Shown: positions 36,637-47,426 of the stretch, in pieces
Layout: each line of letters starts with the position of its first letter
Position numbering within the stretch: the first letter of the stretch is position 1
Assembly (NCBI GenBank): GCA_963706425.1
Contig: CAVPMN010000020.1
Location: forward strand, 806,001 to 870,000
Direction of reading: 5' to 3'
Source: CAVPMN01 sp963706425
GTDB taxonomy: Bacteria > Actinomycetota > Acidimicrobiia > Acidimicrobiales > Acidimicrobilacustridaceae
Length of the DNA: 64,000 nucleotides
Made by a program: the position numbers and the translations under genes
Notes under the pieces: model-generated
Databases searched by the model: none
What the model saw: the letters and a program-made list of their open reading frames with translations, nothing else
Told to the model about the DNA's origin: nothing

Positions 36637-38298
36637 TCAGGCCTCCATCACGACCGGGACGATCATGGGGCGGCGGCGGGTCTGCTCGTTCACGAACTTG
36701 CCCGCGGCACGCCGCACATGCCGTTGCAGCGTCTCGATGTCGGTCGTGTCCGAGTTGAACGCGTCTTTCACGGCCTCGCGGACCTTCTCGGCGCACTGGT
36801 CGAGCAGGTCCTCGGCCTCGGGGGCATAGACCCAGCCCCTCGTGATGATCTCGGGACCCGTGATGATGGCGCCCGTGGTCGAGTCGACCGCGACGATCAC
36901 CACGACCACGCCCTCCTCGGCGAGCACCCGCCGGTCGCGCAGCACCCCGTCGCTCACGTCGCCCACGATGCCGTCGACGTAGAGGTAGCCGGCCGGCACC
37001 CGGGCCGCCGGCTTGAGACCGTCGTCGGTGAGCAACAGCTGGTCGCCGTCTTCGCACACGATGATGTGGTCGCGGGCCACACCCATGCCGCCGGCCAGCC
37101 GCGCGTGGGCGGCCAGGTGGCGATACTCGCCGTGCACCGGCACGAACCAGTCGGGCCGGGCGATCGCCAGCAGCGTCTTCACCTCTTCCTGCTTGGCGTG
37201 CCCGGTGGCGTGCACATCGGAGATGCCCGAGTGCACCACCTCGGCGCCGAGCCGCACCAGGCCGTCGATCACCTTGCTGACGTTGGCCTCGTTGCCGGGG
37301 ATCGGGTGCGAGCTCATGATGACGACGTCGCCTTGGCCGAGCTTGAGCCAACGGTTCTCGTGCCCCGCCATGAGCGCCAGCGCCGACATCGGCTCGCCCT
37401 GCGATCCGGTGCTGATCACGCACACCTTGGCCGGGTCGAGGTCGGCCACGTCCTCGATGTCACGCAGTGACCGTTCGGGGATGTCGAGCAGTCCCATCTC
37501 GCGTGCCAGGCGCACGTTCTTCTTCATCGACATGCCCATCGTGGCGATGGTGCGGTCGAAGGCCACCGCGGCGTTGGCGATCTGCTGCACGCGATGGATG
37601 TGCGAGGCGAAGCACGTGGTGATGATGCGACGGCCTTCGTACTGGTGGAACAGGTCGTAGAGCACCTTGCCGATCGACGTCTCCGACCGGGAGTGGCCCG
37701 GTTCTTCGGCGTTGGTCGAGTCGGCCAGCAGCAGGCGGATGCCGTCGTCGTGCGCGATCGAGCCGATGCGACCGAGGTCGGTGAGGCGACCGTCGACCGG
37801 GTTGAGGTCGAGCTTCCAGTCGCCCGAGTGCAGGATCACACCCTGCGGGGTGTGGAAGGCGGTGGCGAAGCCGTGCGGCACCGAGTGCGTGACCGGGATG
37901 AACTCGACGTCGAAGGGCCCGATGCGACGCCGCTCGCCGTCGCGGACCACGACGAACTCGGTGCGATCGAGCAGACCGGCCTCGGCGATGCGGTTGCGCG
38001 CCAACCCCAGCGTGAGCTCGGAGCCGTAGATCGGGAACGACAGGTCACGCAGCAGGAACGACAGCCCGCCCACGTGGTCCTCGTGGCCGTGGGTCGCCAC
38101 ACAGCCGACGATGCGGTCGGCGTTCTCGCGCAAGTAGGTGAAGTCGGGCAGGACGAGGTCGATCCCGAGCATGTCGAGGTCGGGGAACATCAGCCCGCAG
38201 TCGATCAGGACGATCTTGCCGTCGACCTCGAGGCAGGCGCAGTTGCGCCCGATCTCGCCGAGTCCGCCGAGGAATGTGATCCGTACGGGATCAGCCAT
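36637..38298 (-). CDS. rnj: Ribonuclease J
   Basis: Metallo-beta-lactamase/beta-CASP 5'-3' exo- and endoribonuclease in RNA decay and rRNA maturation. 553 residues: metal motif ATHGHEDHVGG, LHSGDWKLDLNP, DSTNAEEPGHSRSE, beta-CASP part TTCFASHIHRVQQIANAA, STGSQGEPMSALALMA and C-terminal dimerisation/RNase J C-domain. Start ATG 38298 (MADPVRITFLGGLGEIGRNC) overlaps the dapA stop by 8 bases; the dapA-rnj pair is conserved in actinobacteria. Confidence 0.96.
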   Translation of the reverse strand: MADPVRITFLGGLGEIGRNCACLEVDGKIVLIDCGLMFPDLDMLGIDLVLPDFTYLRENADRIVGCVATHGHEDHVGGLSFLLRDLSFPIYGSELTLGLARNRIAEAGLLDRTEFVVVRDGERRRIGPFDVEFIPVTHSVPHGFATAFHTPQGVILHSGDWKLDLNPVDGRLTDLGRIGSIAHDDGIRLLLADSTNAEEPGHSRSETSIGKVLYDLFHQYEGRRIITTCFASHIHRVQQIANAAVAFDRTIATMGMSMKKNVRLAREMGLLDIPERSLRDIEDVADLDPAKVCVISTGSQGEPMSALALMAGHENRWLKLGQGDVVIMSSHPIPGNEANVSKVIDGLVRLGAEVVHSGISDVHATGHAKQEEVKTLLAIARPDWFVPVHGEYRHLAAHARLAGGMGVARDHIIVCEDGDQLLLTDDGLKPAARVPAGYLYVDGIVGDVSDGVLRDRRVLAEEGVVVVIVAVDSTTGAIITGPEIITRGWVYAPEAEDLLDQCAEKVREAVKDAFNSDTTDIETLQRHVRRAAGKFVNEQTRRRPMIVPVVMEA

Positions 38299-39172
38299 GC
38301 AGGTTCTTCCAGATCTCCCGCGCGCGTGCCTCGAGACCATCGGGCGCCGGCCCGAGCGGCAGACGACACTGCCCCGCCGGTTGTCCGATGGCCCGCAGCA
38401 TCGCTTTCGCAGGTATGGGGTTGGGGGTCGCCTCGCTGGTCTCGAAGTCGTAGCTCTCGATCAGCCTGGCGTTGAGATCGATGGCCGTGGGGAGATCGCC
38501 TGCCTCGGCCGCGGCGATGAGGCGGCCCATCGGTCCGGCAGCCCAGTGGGTGCACACCCCGATGACCCCCACGGCGCCCACGGCCAGCAGCGGAAGCGTC
38601 AACGAGTCATCGCCCGAGTAGAGCTCGAAGCCGTCGGGGGCGTCGGCGATGAGCCGGGCCGACTCGGCCGGGTCACCCGCCGCGTCCTTGACGCCCACGA
38701 TGTTCGGGACGTCGTGCACGAGTCGCAGGAGCACCTCGGTGGAGACCTTGCGCCCGGTGCGGATCGGAATGTCGTAGAGCAGCACGGGAAGCTCGGTGGC
38801 ACCGGCCACCGCGCGGAAGTGGGCCTCGATGCCGCTCTGCCCAGGCCGGTTGTAGTACGGCGTCACCACGAGCACGCCGTCGAGACCGGCAGCGGCCGCC
38901 TGGGCGGTGAGCTCGACTGCGTGACGGGTGTCGTTGGTGCCGCTGCCCGCCACCAGGGGCACGTCGACGGCGGCGCGTACGGCCCGCCACACCTCGACCT
39001 GCTCGTCGTCGGTGAGGACGCTGGCCTCGCCGGTGGTGCCGGTGACCACGAGGCCGTCGTTGCCCTGCTCGACGAGCCATTGGGCCAGAGATGCCGCACC
39101 GTCGAGGTCGACGCGTCCCTGCTCGTCGAAGGGGGTGACCATCGCGGTCAGCACCCGACCGAATCGTGCCAT
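38291..39172 (-). CDS. dapA: 4-hydroxy-tetrahydrodipicolinate synthase
   Basis: Condenses pyruvate with aspartate semialdehyde, the first committed DAP step. 293-residue TIM barrel: GTTGEASVLTDDE, VTPYYNRPGQSGIEAHFRAV with catalytic Tyr, PVLLYDIPIRTGRKV and the Schiff-base Lys in NIVGVKDAAGD. ATG 39172 is the family start (MARFGRVLTAMVTPFDEQG). Cotranscribed with rnj. Confidence 0.95.
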   Translation of the reverse strand: MARFGRVLTAMVTPFDEQGRVDLDGAASLAQWLVEQGNDGLVVTGTTGEASVLTDDEQVEVWRAVRAAVDVPLVAGSGTNDTRHAVELTAQAAAAGLDGVLVVTPYYNRPGQSGIEAHFRAVAGATELPVLLYDIPIRTGRKVSTEVLLRLVHDVPNIVGVKDAAGDPAESARLIADAPDGFELYSGDDSLTLPLLAVGAVGVIGVCTHWAAGPMGRLIAAAEAGDLPTAIDLNARLIESYDFETSEATPNPIPAKAMLRAIGQPAGQCRLPLGPAPDGLEARAREIWKNLHG

Positions 39173-39197
39173 CAGCTCCGGGCTCCTCTCGCGTCGG

Positions 39198-39833
39198 TCA
39201 CGACGACGCCTCTGTGCCCCGCTCGATACCCAACGTGGCGAGCAGGTTCTCGTGCAACTCGAACCACACCGTGTGGTACGAGTCGATGGTCGGCTTGGTG
39301 AACCAGTCGACCTCACCGGCAGCCACACGGTCGAGCGCGTTCTGCAGGCGCGGGGCGTAGCCGGCGAACCGCTCGAGCATCGAGGCCAGCTCTTCGACCA
39401 CCGGTCGCACCGCGGCGTCGACCTCGCGCAGCTCGGAGAACACCGCCGCGTCGTAGACGCGGTCGGCGTGGTCGTTCACCTTCGAGATGCCGTCGACATC
39501 GCGAACCTGCCACTGGGTGCAGATGTCGAGCAGCCGGCCGTTGTGGGCGAGAAAGCCCCGGTAGGCCTGCGCGAGCGAGTCTCGGATCCCGAGAGCATCG
39601 AGCTCGGCGGCCAGCACGCGCTCGCCTTCGGCGCGCCCGTCGGCCGTCAGGTTCCAGCCGCTGACCCGCCCCTCGCGATGGCGCACGAGCCCATCGCGCT
39701 CGAACGCGTCGAGGAGCTTCTCCACCTCGTCCTCGGACAGCCCGGCACGCGGCGCGAGCACGTCGGGCTCGGCGAAACCCTGGAGACGAAGCCCGGTGAG
39801 GACCAGCAGCTCGGGGTCGGACGGGGCGGCCAT
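39198..39833 (-). CDS. Winged-helix-containing protein of unknown function
   Basis: About 211 residues. The first ~70 (ELLVLTGLRLQGFAEPDVLA ... VEKLLDAFERDGLVRHREGR) look like a MarR/DtxR-type winged helix with a wing in RVSGWNLTADGRAEGERVLA. The C-terminal ~130 residues are helical and contain WQVRDVDGISKVNDHADRVY and conserved-looking aromatic/acidic positions. It could be a regulator with a ligand-binding helical domain, but I cannot name a family. ATG 39833 has AGGG upstream; GTG 39842 is an alternative. It lies 25 bases upstream of dapA in the same direction. Confidence 0.7.
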   Translation of the reverse strand: MAAPSDPELLVLTGLRLQGFAEPDVLAPRAGLSEDEVEKLLDAFERDGLVRHREGRVSGWNLTADGRAEGERVLAAELDALGIRDSLAQAYRGFLAHNGRLLDICTQWQVRDVDGISKVNDHADRVYDAAVFSELREVDAAVRPVVEELASMLERFAGYAPRLQNALDRVAAGEVDWFTKPTIDSYHTVWFELHENLLATLGIERGTEASS

Positions 39834-39907
39834 CGGCCGCACCCTACTTCAGCATGCCTTTGCGCCCGACGGCGCGAACCGCCCCAACCGGCGGCGCAAC
39901 CGGCCGA

Positions 39908-41017
39908 TCAGCCGGCGGTGGCCTGCTGATCGAGGGCGAACTGGTCGTACTCCTCGCCGGTGTCGGCCCAGTCCTCGAACATGATGACGCCGAGCTCGGT
40001 GAACTTGGTGCGCAACCAGCCGTCGGCGGCGTCGAGCAGCCCGAGCTTCTTGCAGTTCGGCACGATCTTCGAGAAGAGCATGGCCTGGAACATCTGCTGC
40101 TCGGGGGTGGTCATCATGAGCGAGACGGCCTCCTTGACCGGCACGCCCATGCGGTCCCACACCTCTTGCTGCAGGAAGCGATCGCGCATGCGCACGGCCG
40201 CCTCGAAGGCGAACTCCTGGCGCTCACGGATCTCGGGTGCGCTCAGCTCGCCGTAGTACTCCTTGAGCGACAGCACACCGAACGCCACGTGACGGGCCTC
40301 GTCGCTCATCACGTAGCGGAGCAGCTGCTTGAGGAGCGGCTCGGTGGTGAGGTTGTGCATGAAGCCGAACGCGGCGAGGGCCAGGCCCTCGACCATGATC
40401 TGCATGCCGAGGTAGGTCATGTCCCAGCGGGGATCGACGATGATGTCGTCGAGCAGCATGCTCAGGTGGGCGTTGATCGGGTAGTGCCCCGACAGCTTGT
40501 CGTCGAGGTACTTGGCGAACACCTCGACGTGGCGGGCCTCGTCCATCACCTGGGTGGACGCGTAGTACTTGGCGTCGATCCACGGCACCGTCTCGACGAT
40601 CTTGGCCGTGCAGATCAGCGCGCCCTGCTCACCGTGCATGAACTGGCTGAGCGTCCAGTTCTGCGACTCGATGCCCAGCTCGAGCCACTCCTTGTCGCCC
40701 CACTTCTCGAAGCACGTGCCCGACAGGTCCATCTCGACGCCACCGTTGGCCGCCGCGTTGGCCACCACCACGGCCTCCTGGTCGACGTCGATCGACCAGT
40801 CGAGGTCGGTCTCGCCGTTCCACTGCGCGTTCTTGGCCTTCTCGTAGAGCTTGTTGAGCGCAGGGCGCGCGCCCTTCTCGTAGTCCCACGTGAAGATGGC
40901 GTCGGCGTTGTCCTTCACCTGATGCACGAGCGCGTCGACGTCGGTGTTGGTGATCGAGAGGATCGCCTCGAGGTCGTTGATGTCGGCGCGGCCGATGAGG
41001 TCTTCAGTGGACGACAT
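39908..41017 (-). CDS. Ferritin-like diiron-domain protein
   Basis: 369 residues, predicted all-helical. Candidate diiron ligands: Glu/His sets in QFMHGEQGALICTAKIVETV, VMDEARHVEVFAKYLDD and a second DEARH in YVMSDEARHVAFGVLSLKEY, giving the E-x2-H pairs of ferritin-like oxygenases and R2-like proteins. Database relatives carry only the name ferritin-like domain-containing protein; it may oxidise a lipid or small molecule. ATG 41017 follows GGAG. It overlaps the end of the upstream TetR gene by 14 bases, which points to direct control by that regulator. Confidence 0.82.
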   Translation of the reverse strand: MSSTEDLIGRADINDLEAILSITNTDVDALVHQVKDNADAIFTWDYEKGARPALNKLYEKAKNAQWNGETDLDWSIDVDQEAVVVANAAANGGVEMDLSGTCFEKWGDKEWLELGIESQNWTLSQFMHGEQGALICTAKIVETVPWIDAKYYASTQVMDEARHVEVFAKYLDDKLSGHYPINAHLSMLLDDIIVDPRWDMTYLGMQIMVEGLALAAFGFMHNLTTEPLLKQLLRYVMSDEARHVAFGVLSLKEYYGELSAPEIRERQEFAFEAAVRMRDRFLQQEVWDRMGVPVKEAVSLMMTTPEQQMFQAMLFSKIVPNCKKLGLLDAADGWLRTKFTELGVIMFEDWADTGEEYDQFALDQQATAG

Positions 41018-41609
41018 GGGAGAGCTCCTGTCGGTGATGGGCGGGCAGCCCGGGGAGGACATAGGTGGCGACCAACCGACGGGTGTCGGCTGGTTCGGTG
41101 AGATCGATGGGGGCGTCGAGGTCGCCGGCGTAGAGCACGACGAGACGCGCCGCCCACTCGGCCAGCTCGGTGGCCCGGGGCGGATCGGTGAAGCGCGCGA
41201 GGTGCGGCGCGAGGAACTCGACCGCCCGCTCGAGCAGCGGATCGAGGCCGTCGAAGCTGAGATGGGGCAGCACCACGCCCGGCTCCTCGATCATCAGGAA
41301 CTGGAGGACCTCGTGACGACGAAGGGCGAGCGCCGTGGTGCCGATGGCCGCCACGAGCGCGTCGGCCAGCGACTCCGCGGCGTCGAGCTCGGCCTCGAGC
41401 TCGACCAGGAGACGCTCGACCTCGCTGGCGAGCACGGCGGCGAGCAGCACGTCGCGCCCGCCGGGGAAGACGCGATAGATCGTGGCCCGGGAGCAGCCCG
41501 CCTCGTCGGCGACGTCGTCGAGGGTCGTGCCGCGCACGCCGGCGCGGGCGAGGCACCGCAGCGCCCCGGCGCGGATACGCGCGTCCAGCCCTTCGTTGAG
41601 CGGGCTCAT
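41004..41609 (-). CDS. TetR-family transcriptional regulator
   Basis: 201 residues. N-terminal helix-turn-helix (ARIRAGALRCLARAGVRGTT LDDVADEAGCSRATIYRVFP split across the fold) with the usual TIYRVFPGGRDVLL recognition region; the C-terminal ligand domain is variable, as in the family. Start ATG 41609. The inverted repeat at 41636-41662, 27 bases upstream, is the obvious autoregulatory operator. The ferritin-like gene follows in an overlapping arrangement and is the likely target. Confidence 0.88.
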   Translation of the reverse strand: MSPLNEGLDARIRAGALRCLARAGVRGTTLDDVADEAGCSRATIYRVFPGGRDVLLAAVLASEVERLLVELEAELDAAESLADALVAAIGTTALALRRHEVLQFLMIEEPGVVLPHLSFDGLDPLLERAVEFLAPHLARFTDPPRATELAEWAARLVVLYAGDLDAPIDLTEPADTRRLVATYVLPGLPAHHRQELSHVVH

Positions 41610-41635
41610 CTCCCCCAGACGTGGCAACCATCTGG

Positions 41636-41662
41636 TGAGACAATAAGGCCAACTTTGTCTCA
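41636..41662. promoter_or_regulatory. Candidate TetR operator TGAGACAA-N11-TTGTCTCA
   Basis: Perfect 8-base inverted arms at 41636-41643 and 41655-41662 in an AT-richer pocket directly upstream of the TetR gene and downstream of the second TetR gene's stop. Length and placement suit a TetR dimer pair repressing its own operon. Confidence 0.65.
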
Positions 41663-41693
41663 TCGCCAAGGGCCTAACGGCGTGACATCCGTC

Positions 41694-42290
41694 TCAGGTC
41701 AGGACGATGGGAGGCTCCGGCTCGGCCAGGATGCCCGCCACGAACTGGGTGCGCACCAGATGGCGCACCTGGTTCGGGTCGGTGAGATCCCACCGGCCCT
41801 GGCTGCCCACGTACGACAGCAGCATGCGGGTGAGGTAGTCGGCCGCCTCCCCCGGATCGATCCCGGGGCGCAGCTTCTCGGCTCGCACGAGCGCCAGCAG
41901 GTAGGCCCGGATGAGGGCCTCGATGAGCGGCACGGTGTGCGAGAGCTCCTCGAGCAGCGCCTCGGGCTCGGTGCGCAGCATGCGCTGGAGCAGGGTGTGC
42001 TCGTCGATGGCGCGGTGCCCGAAGATCAAGCCGGCCTCGAGCTTGGCGGTGAGATCGGGCGCGTCGGCCACGTGGCTTTCGAGACGAGCGAAGAAGCGAC
42101 CGACCTCCCACGCCACGGTGTCACGCACCAACTGCTCGCGGCCGCCCGGGAAGTAGCGGTAGACGGTGGCCCGCGATCGACCCGCTTCCTGGGCCACGTC
42201 CTCGAGGCTGGTCTTCACCAGGCCCCACCGCTCGATGCACGCCAAGGCGGCGGCGAGGATGGCCTGGCGGGTGTGCTCGGCGCCGCTCAC
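41694..42290 (-). CDS. TetR-family transcriptional regulator (second)
   Basis: 198 residues with helix-turn-helix TRQAILAAALACIERWGLVK, VAQEAGRSRATVYRYFPGGR, and an all-helical C-terminal domain (VPLIEALIRAYLLALVRAEK, GEAADYLTRMLLSYVGSQGR). Related to the adjacent TetR protein in its DNA-binding half (both have AxEAGxSRATxYRxFPGGR), suggesting an old duplication. Start GTG 42290 overlaps the SURF1 stop by 4 bases, so it is at the end of the acyl-CoA ligase, PKS-like, SURF1 run and may control that set. Confidence 0.88.
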   Translation of the reverse strand: MSGAEHTRQAILAAALACIERWGLVKTSLEDVAQEAGRSRATVYRYFPGGREQLVRDTVAWEVGRFFARLESHVADAPDLTAKLEAGLIFGHRAIDEHTLLQRMLRTEPEALLEELSHTVPLIEALIRAYLLALVRAEKLRPGIDPGEAADYLTRMLLSYVGSQGRWDLTDPNQVRHLVRTQFVAGILAEPEPPIVLT

Positions 42291-43126
42291 GGCGTGGTGA
42301 CGCGCTCGGCCTCGTCGACCGCTGGGGTGGCGGCCCGGCGCGCCTCGGCGCCCTTGTGGCGCGCCGTGCGCCGCAGCAGCAGCGGATAGACGATCAGGGT
42401 GAGCAGGGCGAAGATGAACCACTGGCCCGCGTAGCTCAGGTGGTTGCCCTCCCCCAGGTCGGGCTCGGGCACCGGCACGGGCAGGTCGCCCTGCGCCGGA
42501 TCCTGCGCGCGCAGGTTGACGAAGAGCGGCCACAACGGCTCGTCGACCTGTTGCTGCAGACGACCGACGTCGACCCTCGACAAGGTGGCCAGCCGTCCCT
42601 CGGCCGCATCGGTCGGCCCACCGACCAGGCCGGAGCTGCGCACCTGGGGCTCCTGCACCATGCCGAGCACCGACACCCGTGCCGCTGGCGGGTCGTACTG
42701 GGTCCACGGACCTTCGGGCTCGGTGGTGGCGAACGGCACCCAGCCGCGATTGACGGGCACCGCCGACCCGTCGTCGAGCACCAGCGGCGTCAACACCCAA
42801 TAGCCCGGAATGCCGTCGTTCGTCCGATTGCGCACCAGCACCTGCTGGTCGACGGCGTAGCTGCCCGTCAGCGTGACCATCCGGAACGTGTCGTCCTCCA
42901 CCGCTTCGGGCGACGTGGCCGGCCCCTCCGGGAACAGCTCGGTGACGGGCACGGGGTCGATGTCCTGGCGCGACTCGACCGTGGCGTTGTAGGTCTGGCG
43001 CTCGTCGAGGCGACGGAGCTGCCAGAAGCCCAGGCTGATCATGAGCACGACCATGCTCAACACGAAGACGTGCGACAGGATCCACCACGGCCGCCAGAGA
43101 AACCGGTAGTCGGGCGGCGCGCTCAC
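42287..43126 (-). CDS. SURF1 family protein
   Basis: 279-residue membrane protein of the SURF1/SHY1 family, which assists haem a insertion and cytochrome c oxidase assembly. Two transmembrane helices flank an extracytoplasmic domain: N-terminal HVFVLSMVVLMISLGFWQLR (with the GFWQLRRLDER motif typical of the family) and C-terminal YAGQWFIFALLTLIVYPLLL. Middle motifs include QVLVRNRTNDGIPGYWVLTP and PVNRGWVP. The C-terminal tail is cytoplasmic. Start ATG 43126, 5 bases after the PKS-like stop. Confidence 0.92.
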   Translation of the reverse strand: MSAPPDYRFLWRPWWILSHVFVLSMVVLMISLGFWQLRRLDERQTYNATVESRQDIDPVPVTELFPEGPATSPEAVEDDTFRMVTLTGSYAVDQQVLVRNRTNDGIPGYWVLTPLVLDDGSAVPVNRGWVPFATTEPEGPWTQYDPPAARVSVLGMVQEPQVRSSGLVGGPTDAAEGRLATLSRVDVGRLQQQVDEPLWPLFVNLRAQDPAQGDLPVPVPEPDLGEGNHLSYAGQWFIFALLTLIVYPLLLRRTARHKGAEARRAATPAVDEAERVTTP

Positions 43127-44172
43127 GCCCTCAGGCTACGACGTCGAAGAGCACGTGCTCGAAGGCGAAGCCCGGTCCCATCGCCGTGAGCAGGCCGTGG
43201 CCGGGGGCCGGGCCCGAGCGCAAGAACGCCTCGAGCACCAACAGCACGGTGACGCTGCTGATGTTGCCGTGCTCGGCCATGGTGCGACGGGACCACTCGA
43301 GCGCCCCGGGCGCGAGGCCGAGCGACAGTTCGACGGCGTCGAGCACCTTGGCGCCACCCGGATGCACGAGGACGTGGTCGACGTCGGCGAGCGACCAGCC
43401 GACCCGGGCGAGAGCGGCCCTCACGCTGGCGGCGGTGGAGGCCAGCGCCACGTCGGGCACGTCGGGGGCCAGACGCCAGCGCAGACCCTGATCGGTCGGA
43501 TCGAAGCCCATCACGTCGAGCGAGTCGGGCACCAGCGTGGTGTGGCGAGCGAGCAGCGCGACGCACGCGTCGCCGGTCGAGCCCGACGAGCCCGCCGGCT
43601 TCACCACCGCGGCGGCGGCACCATCGGAGAACAACGCGGTGGTGACGAGCGACTCCATCGACGGCTCGCCCGGAACGAACATGAACGAGTTGAGCTCGCA
43701 CGCCACCACGAGCACGCACTGGTCGCCACCGCGGATCAGGTCGGCGGCCAGCGCGAGGCCCGCGGCGCCCCCGAGGGAGGCCAGCCCGAAGATCGGCACC
43801 CGCCGCACGTCGTCACGCAGGCCGAGCGTCGCCGCCAACGACACGTCGAGGCTCGGGGCCCGCACCGTGGTGGTCGACACGAACAGCAGCGTGTCGACCT
43901 CGTGCGGCGCGGTGCCCGACCGGTCGAGCGCGGCCTGCGCCGCGCTGGTGCCGAGCGCGACGCCCTCGACGCACGCCATCTCGAACCGCGCGCCGGGTGC
44001 GTGCCGTTCGCCGTACCACTCGATCGGGCGCGCCAGGTGTCGATGCGAGATGCCCGCGTTGGCGAACACCTGGGCGGCGCGCTCCGCGAGGTCACCGGCG
44101 AGCGACGCCGCGAACGCGGCCACGTCGTCCTGGGAGACCGGCTCCGGGAGCGCCGACGCGACGGCGCAGAGC

Positions 44173-45808
<1,636 letters not shown>

Positions 45809-45848
45809 GGCAGCAGCGTAGGCGCGCCGGACTAGGGTGAACCGGGCC

Positions 45849-46656
45849 ATGACGAGCGACGTCGAGCCTCCCGGCGACGAGACCGGCGACCCACCCGTCA
45901 CGGGCGACGGTCGACCGGTGGCCCAGGGGGCGCCCAGCCGCCGGGCGCTCATGTTCGTGGTCGTGCCGCTGATCGGCATGGTGATCGCCGCCCAGATCGG
46001 CGACGCGTTGGGCCCCGACCTGGTCACTCGCAACCCGCTGCTGCTCATCGCCCTCAACTCGCGCATCCGCTGGCTGGTGCTGGCGGTCAACCAGGTCGAC
46101 CCGGTGTGGTTCTTCCTCATCGGCACGCTGCGCAACCTGGCGTCCGACCCGCTCTTCTACGTGCTCGGCTACTGGTACGGCGACAGCGCGGTGCGATGGA
46201 TGGAGAACCGCACCGAGAACGTGGGCAAGATGATGCGCGGCCTCGAGCGGTCGTTCGGCAAGTGGGGCGCGCCGCTGGTGCTCATCGCGCCGAACAACCC
46301 CATCTGCCTGCTCGCCGGGGCCTCCCGCATGCGACCCGCGGTGTTCCTCGCACTCAACCTCACCGGCACGCTGGGCCGCCTTGCGCTCATCAAGATCTTC
46401 GGTGAGGCGTTCGCCACACCCGATCGACTGGGTGCTCGACTTCATCACCCGATACCGCATCCCGCTGCTGATCATCAGCGTGGTGTTCGTGGGCATCAGC
46501 ATGTTCACCGAGACTCGCAAAGGCACCTCCGAGATCGATCAGCTGCGCCAGCTCGAGAACGACGTGACCGGCGGCGACGGCGACGGCGACGGCGAGGCCG
46601 CGCCGAGCGGCGAGGGGCCGGCCGGCGACGGAGCAGGTGAAGGCGGCCCGTCATGA
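45849..46656 (+). CDS. DedA/VTT-like membrane protein, one frame change
   Basis: About 268 residues. Hydrophobic helices ALMFVVVPLIGMVIAAQIGD and RWLVLAVNQVDPVWFFLIGT are followed by a DedA/SNARE-associated-like core (FYVLGYWYGDSAVRWMENRT ... KWGAPLVLIAPNNPICLLAG ... RPAVFLALNLTGTLGRLALI). The final helix (FITRYRIPLLIISVVFVGIS) and acidic Gly/Asp tail read in another frame; an extra base near 46411-46420 explains it. DedA-like proteins are lipid scramblase or transporter candidates. It is divergent from the acyl-CoA ligase and overlaps the following SDR gene as ATGA. Confidence 0.78.
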
Positions 46657-47390
46657 CGGCCCGACCGGTCGCCGTGGTCACCGGGGCCAGCTCCGGCATC
46701 GGCGAAGCCACCGCCCGCCAGCTGGCCCGGGCCGGGTTCGAAGTGGTCGTCGGCGCTCGCCGAGTCGACCGGATCGAGGCCCTCGCCGCCGACATCGACG
46801 GCCGGGCCCACGTGCTCGACGTCACCGACCAACCCTCGGTCGACCAGTTCTGCGCGGCAGTGGGCCCGTGCCGTCTGCTGGTCAACAACGCCGGAGGCGC
46901 AGTCGGGCTCGCGCCGGTGGCCGAGGCCGACGACGACCAGTGGCGGCAGATGTACGACACCAACGTGCTGGGCGTCATGCACATGACCCGGGCGTTGCTG
47001 CCGACCTTGCTGGCGAGCGGCGACGGTCACGTGGTCGTGGTGGGGTCGATCGCCGCGCACGAGGCCTATGCGGGCGGGGCCGGCTACAACGCGGCCAAGT
47101 TCGGCGCCCGAGCGGTGGTGGGCGCGCTGCGCGAGGAGCTGCTCGGCCAACCCATCCGGGTCACCGAGGTCGACCCCGGCATGGTCGAGACCGAGTTCAG
47201 CCTCGTGCGCTTCGCCGGCGACGCCGACCGGGCCGCGTCGGTCTACGAAGGCGTCACGCCGCTCACTGCCGACGACGTGGCCGAGTGCATCGTGTTCGCG
47301 GCGACGCGGCCGAGCCACGTGAACATCGACCAGATGATCGTCCTCCCCCGCCAGCAATCGGGCGCCCGGCGCGTGCACCGCGAGACCTGA
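46653..47390 (+). CDS. Short-chain dehydrogenase/reductase
   Basis: 245-residue classical SDR: cofactor motif TGASSGIGEATA, NNAGGAVG, catalytic Ser in VVVGSIAAHEAYAG and the YNAAKFGARA Tyr/Lys pair. Arg-rich positions after the glycine motif (GARRVDRIEAL) suggest NADP(H). Closest in layout to YdfG-type 3-hydroxy-acid dehydrogenases. Substrate unknown; coupled to the DedA-like gene by a 4-base overlap. Convergent with dapB. Confidence 0.88.
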   Translation: MTARPVAVVTGASSGIGEATARQLARAGFEVVVGARRVDRIEALAADIDGRAHVLDVTDQPSVDQFCAAVGPCRLLVNNAGGAVGLAPVAEADDDQWRQMYDTNVLGVMHMTRALLPTLLASGDGHVVVVGSIAAHEAYAGGAGYNAAKFGARAVVGALREELLGQPIRVTEVDPGMVETEFSLVRFAGDADRAASVYEGVTPLTADDVAECIVFAATRPSHVNIDQMIVLPRQQSGARRVHRET

Positions 47391-47426
47391 GCACGCCCTC
47401 GCCGACCACTCGCGGGCCGGCGGGGG

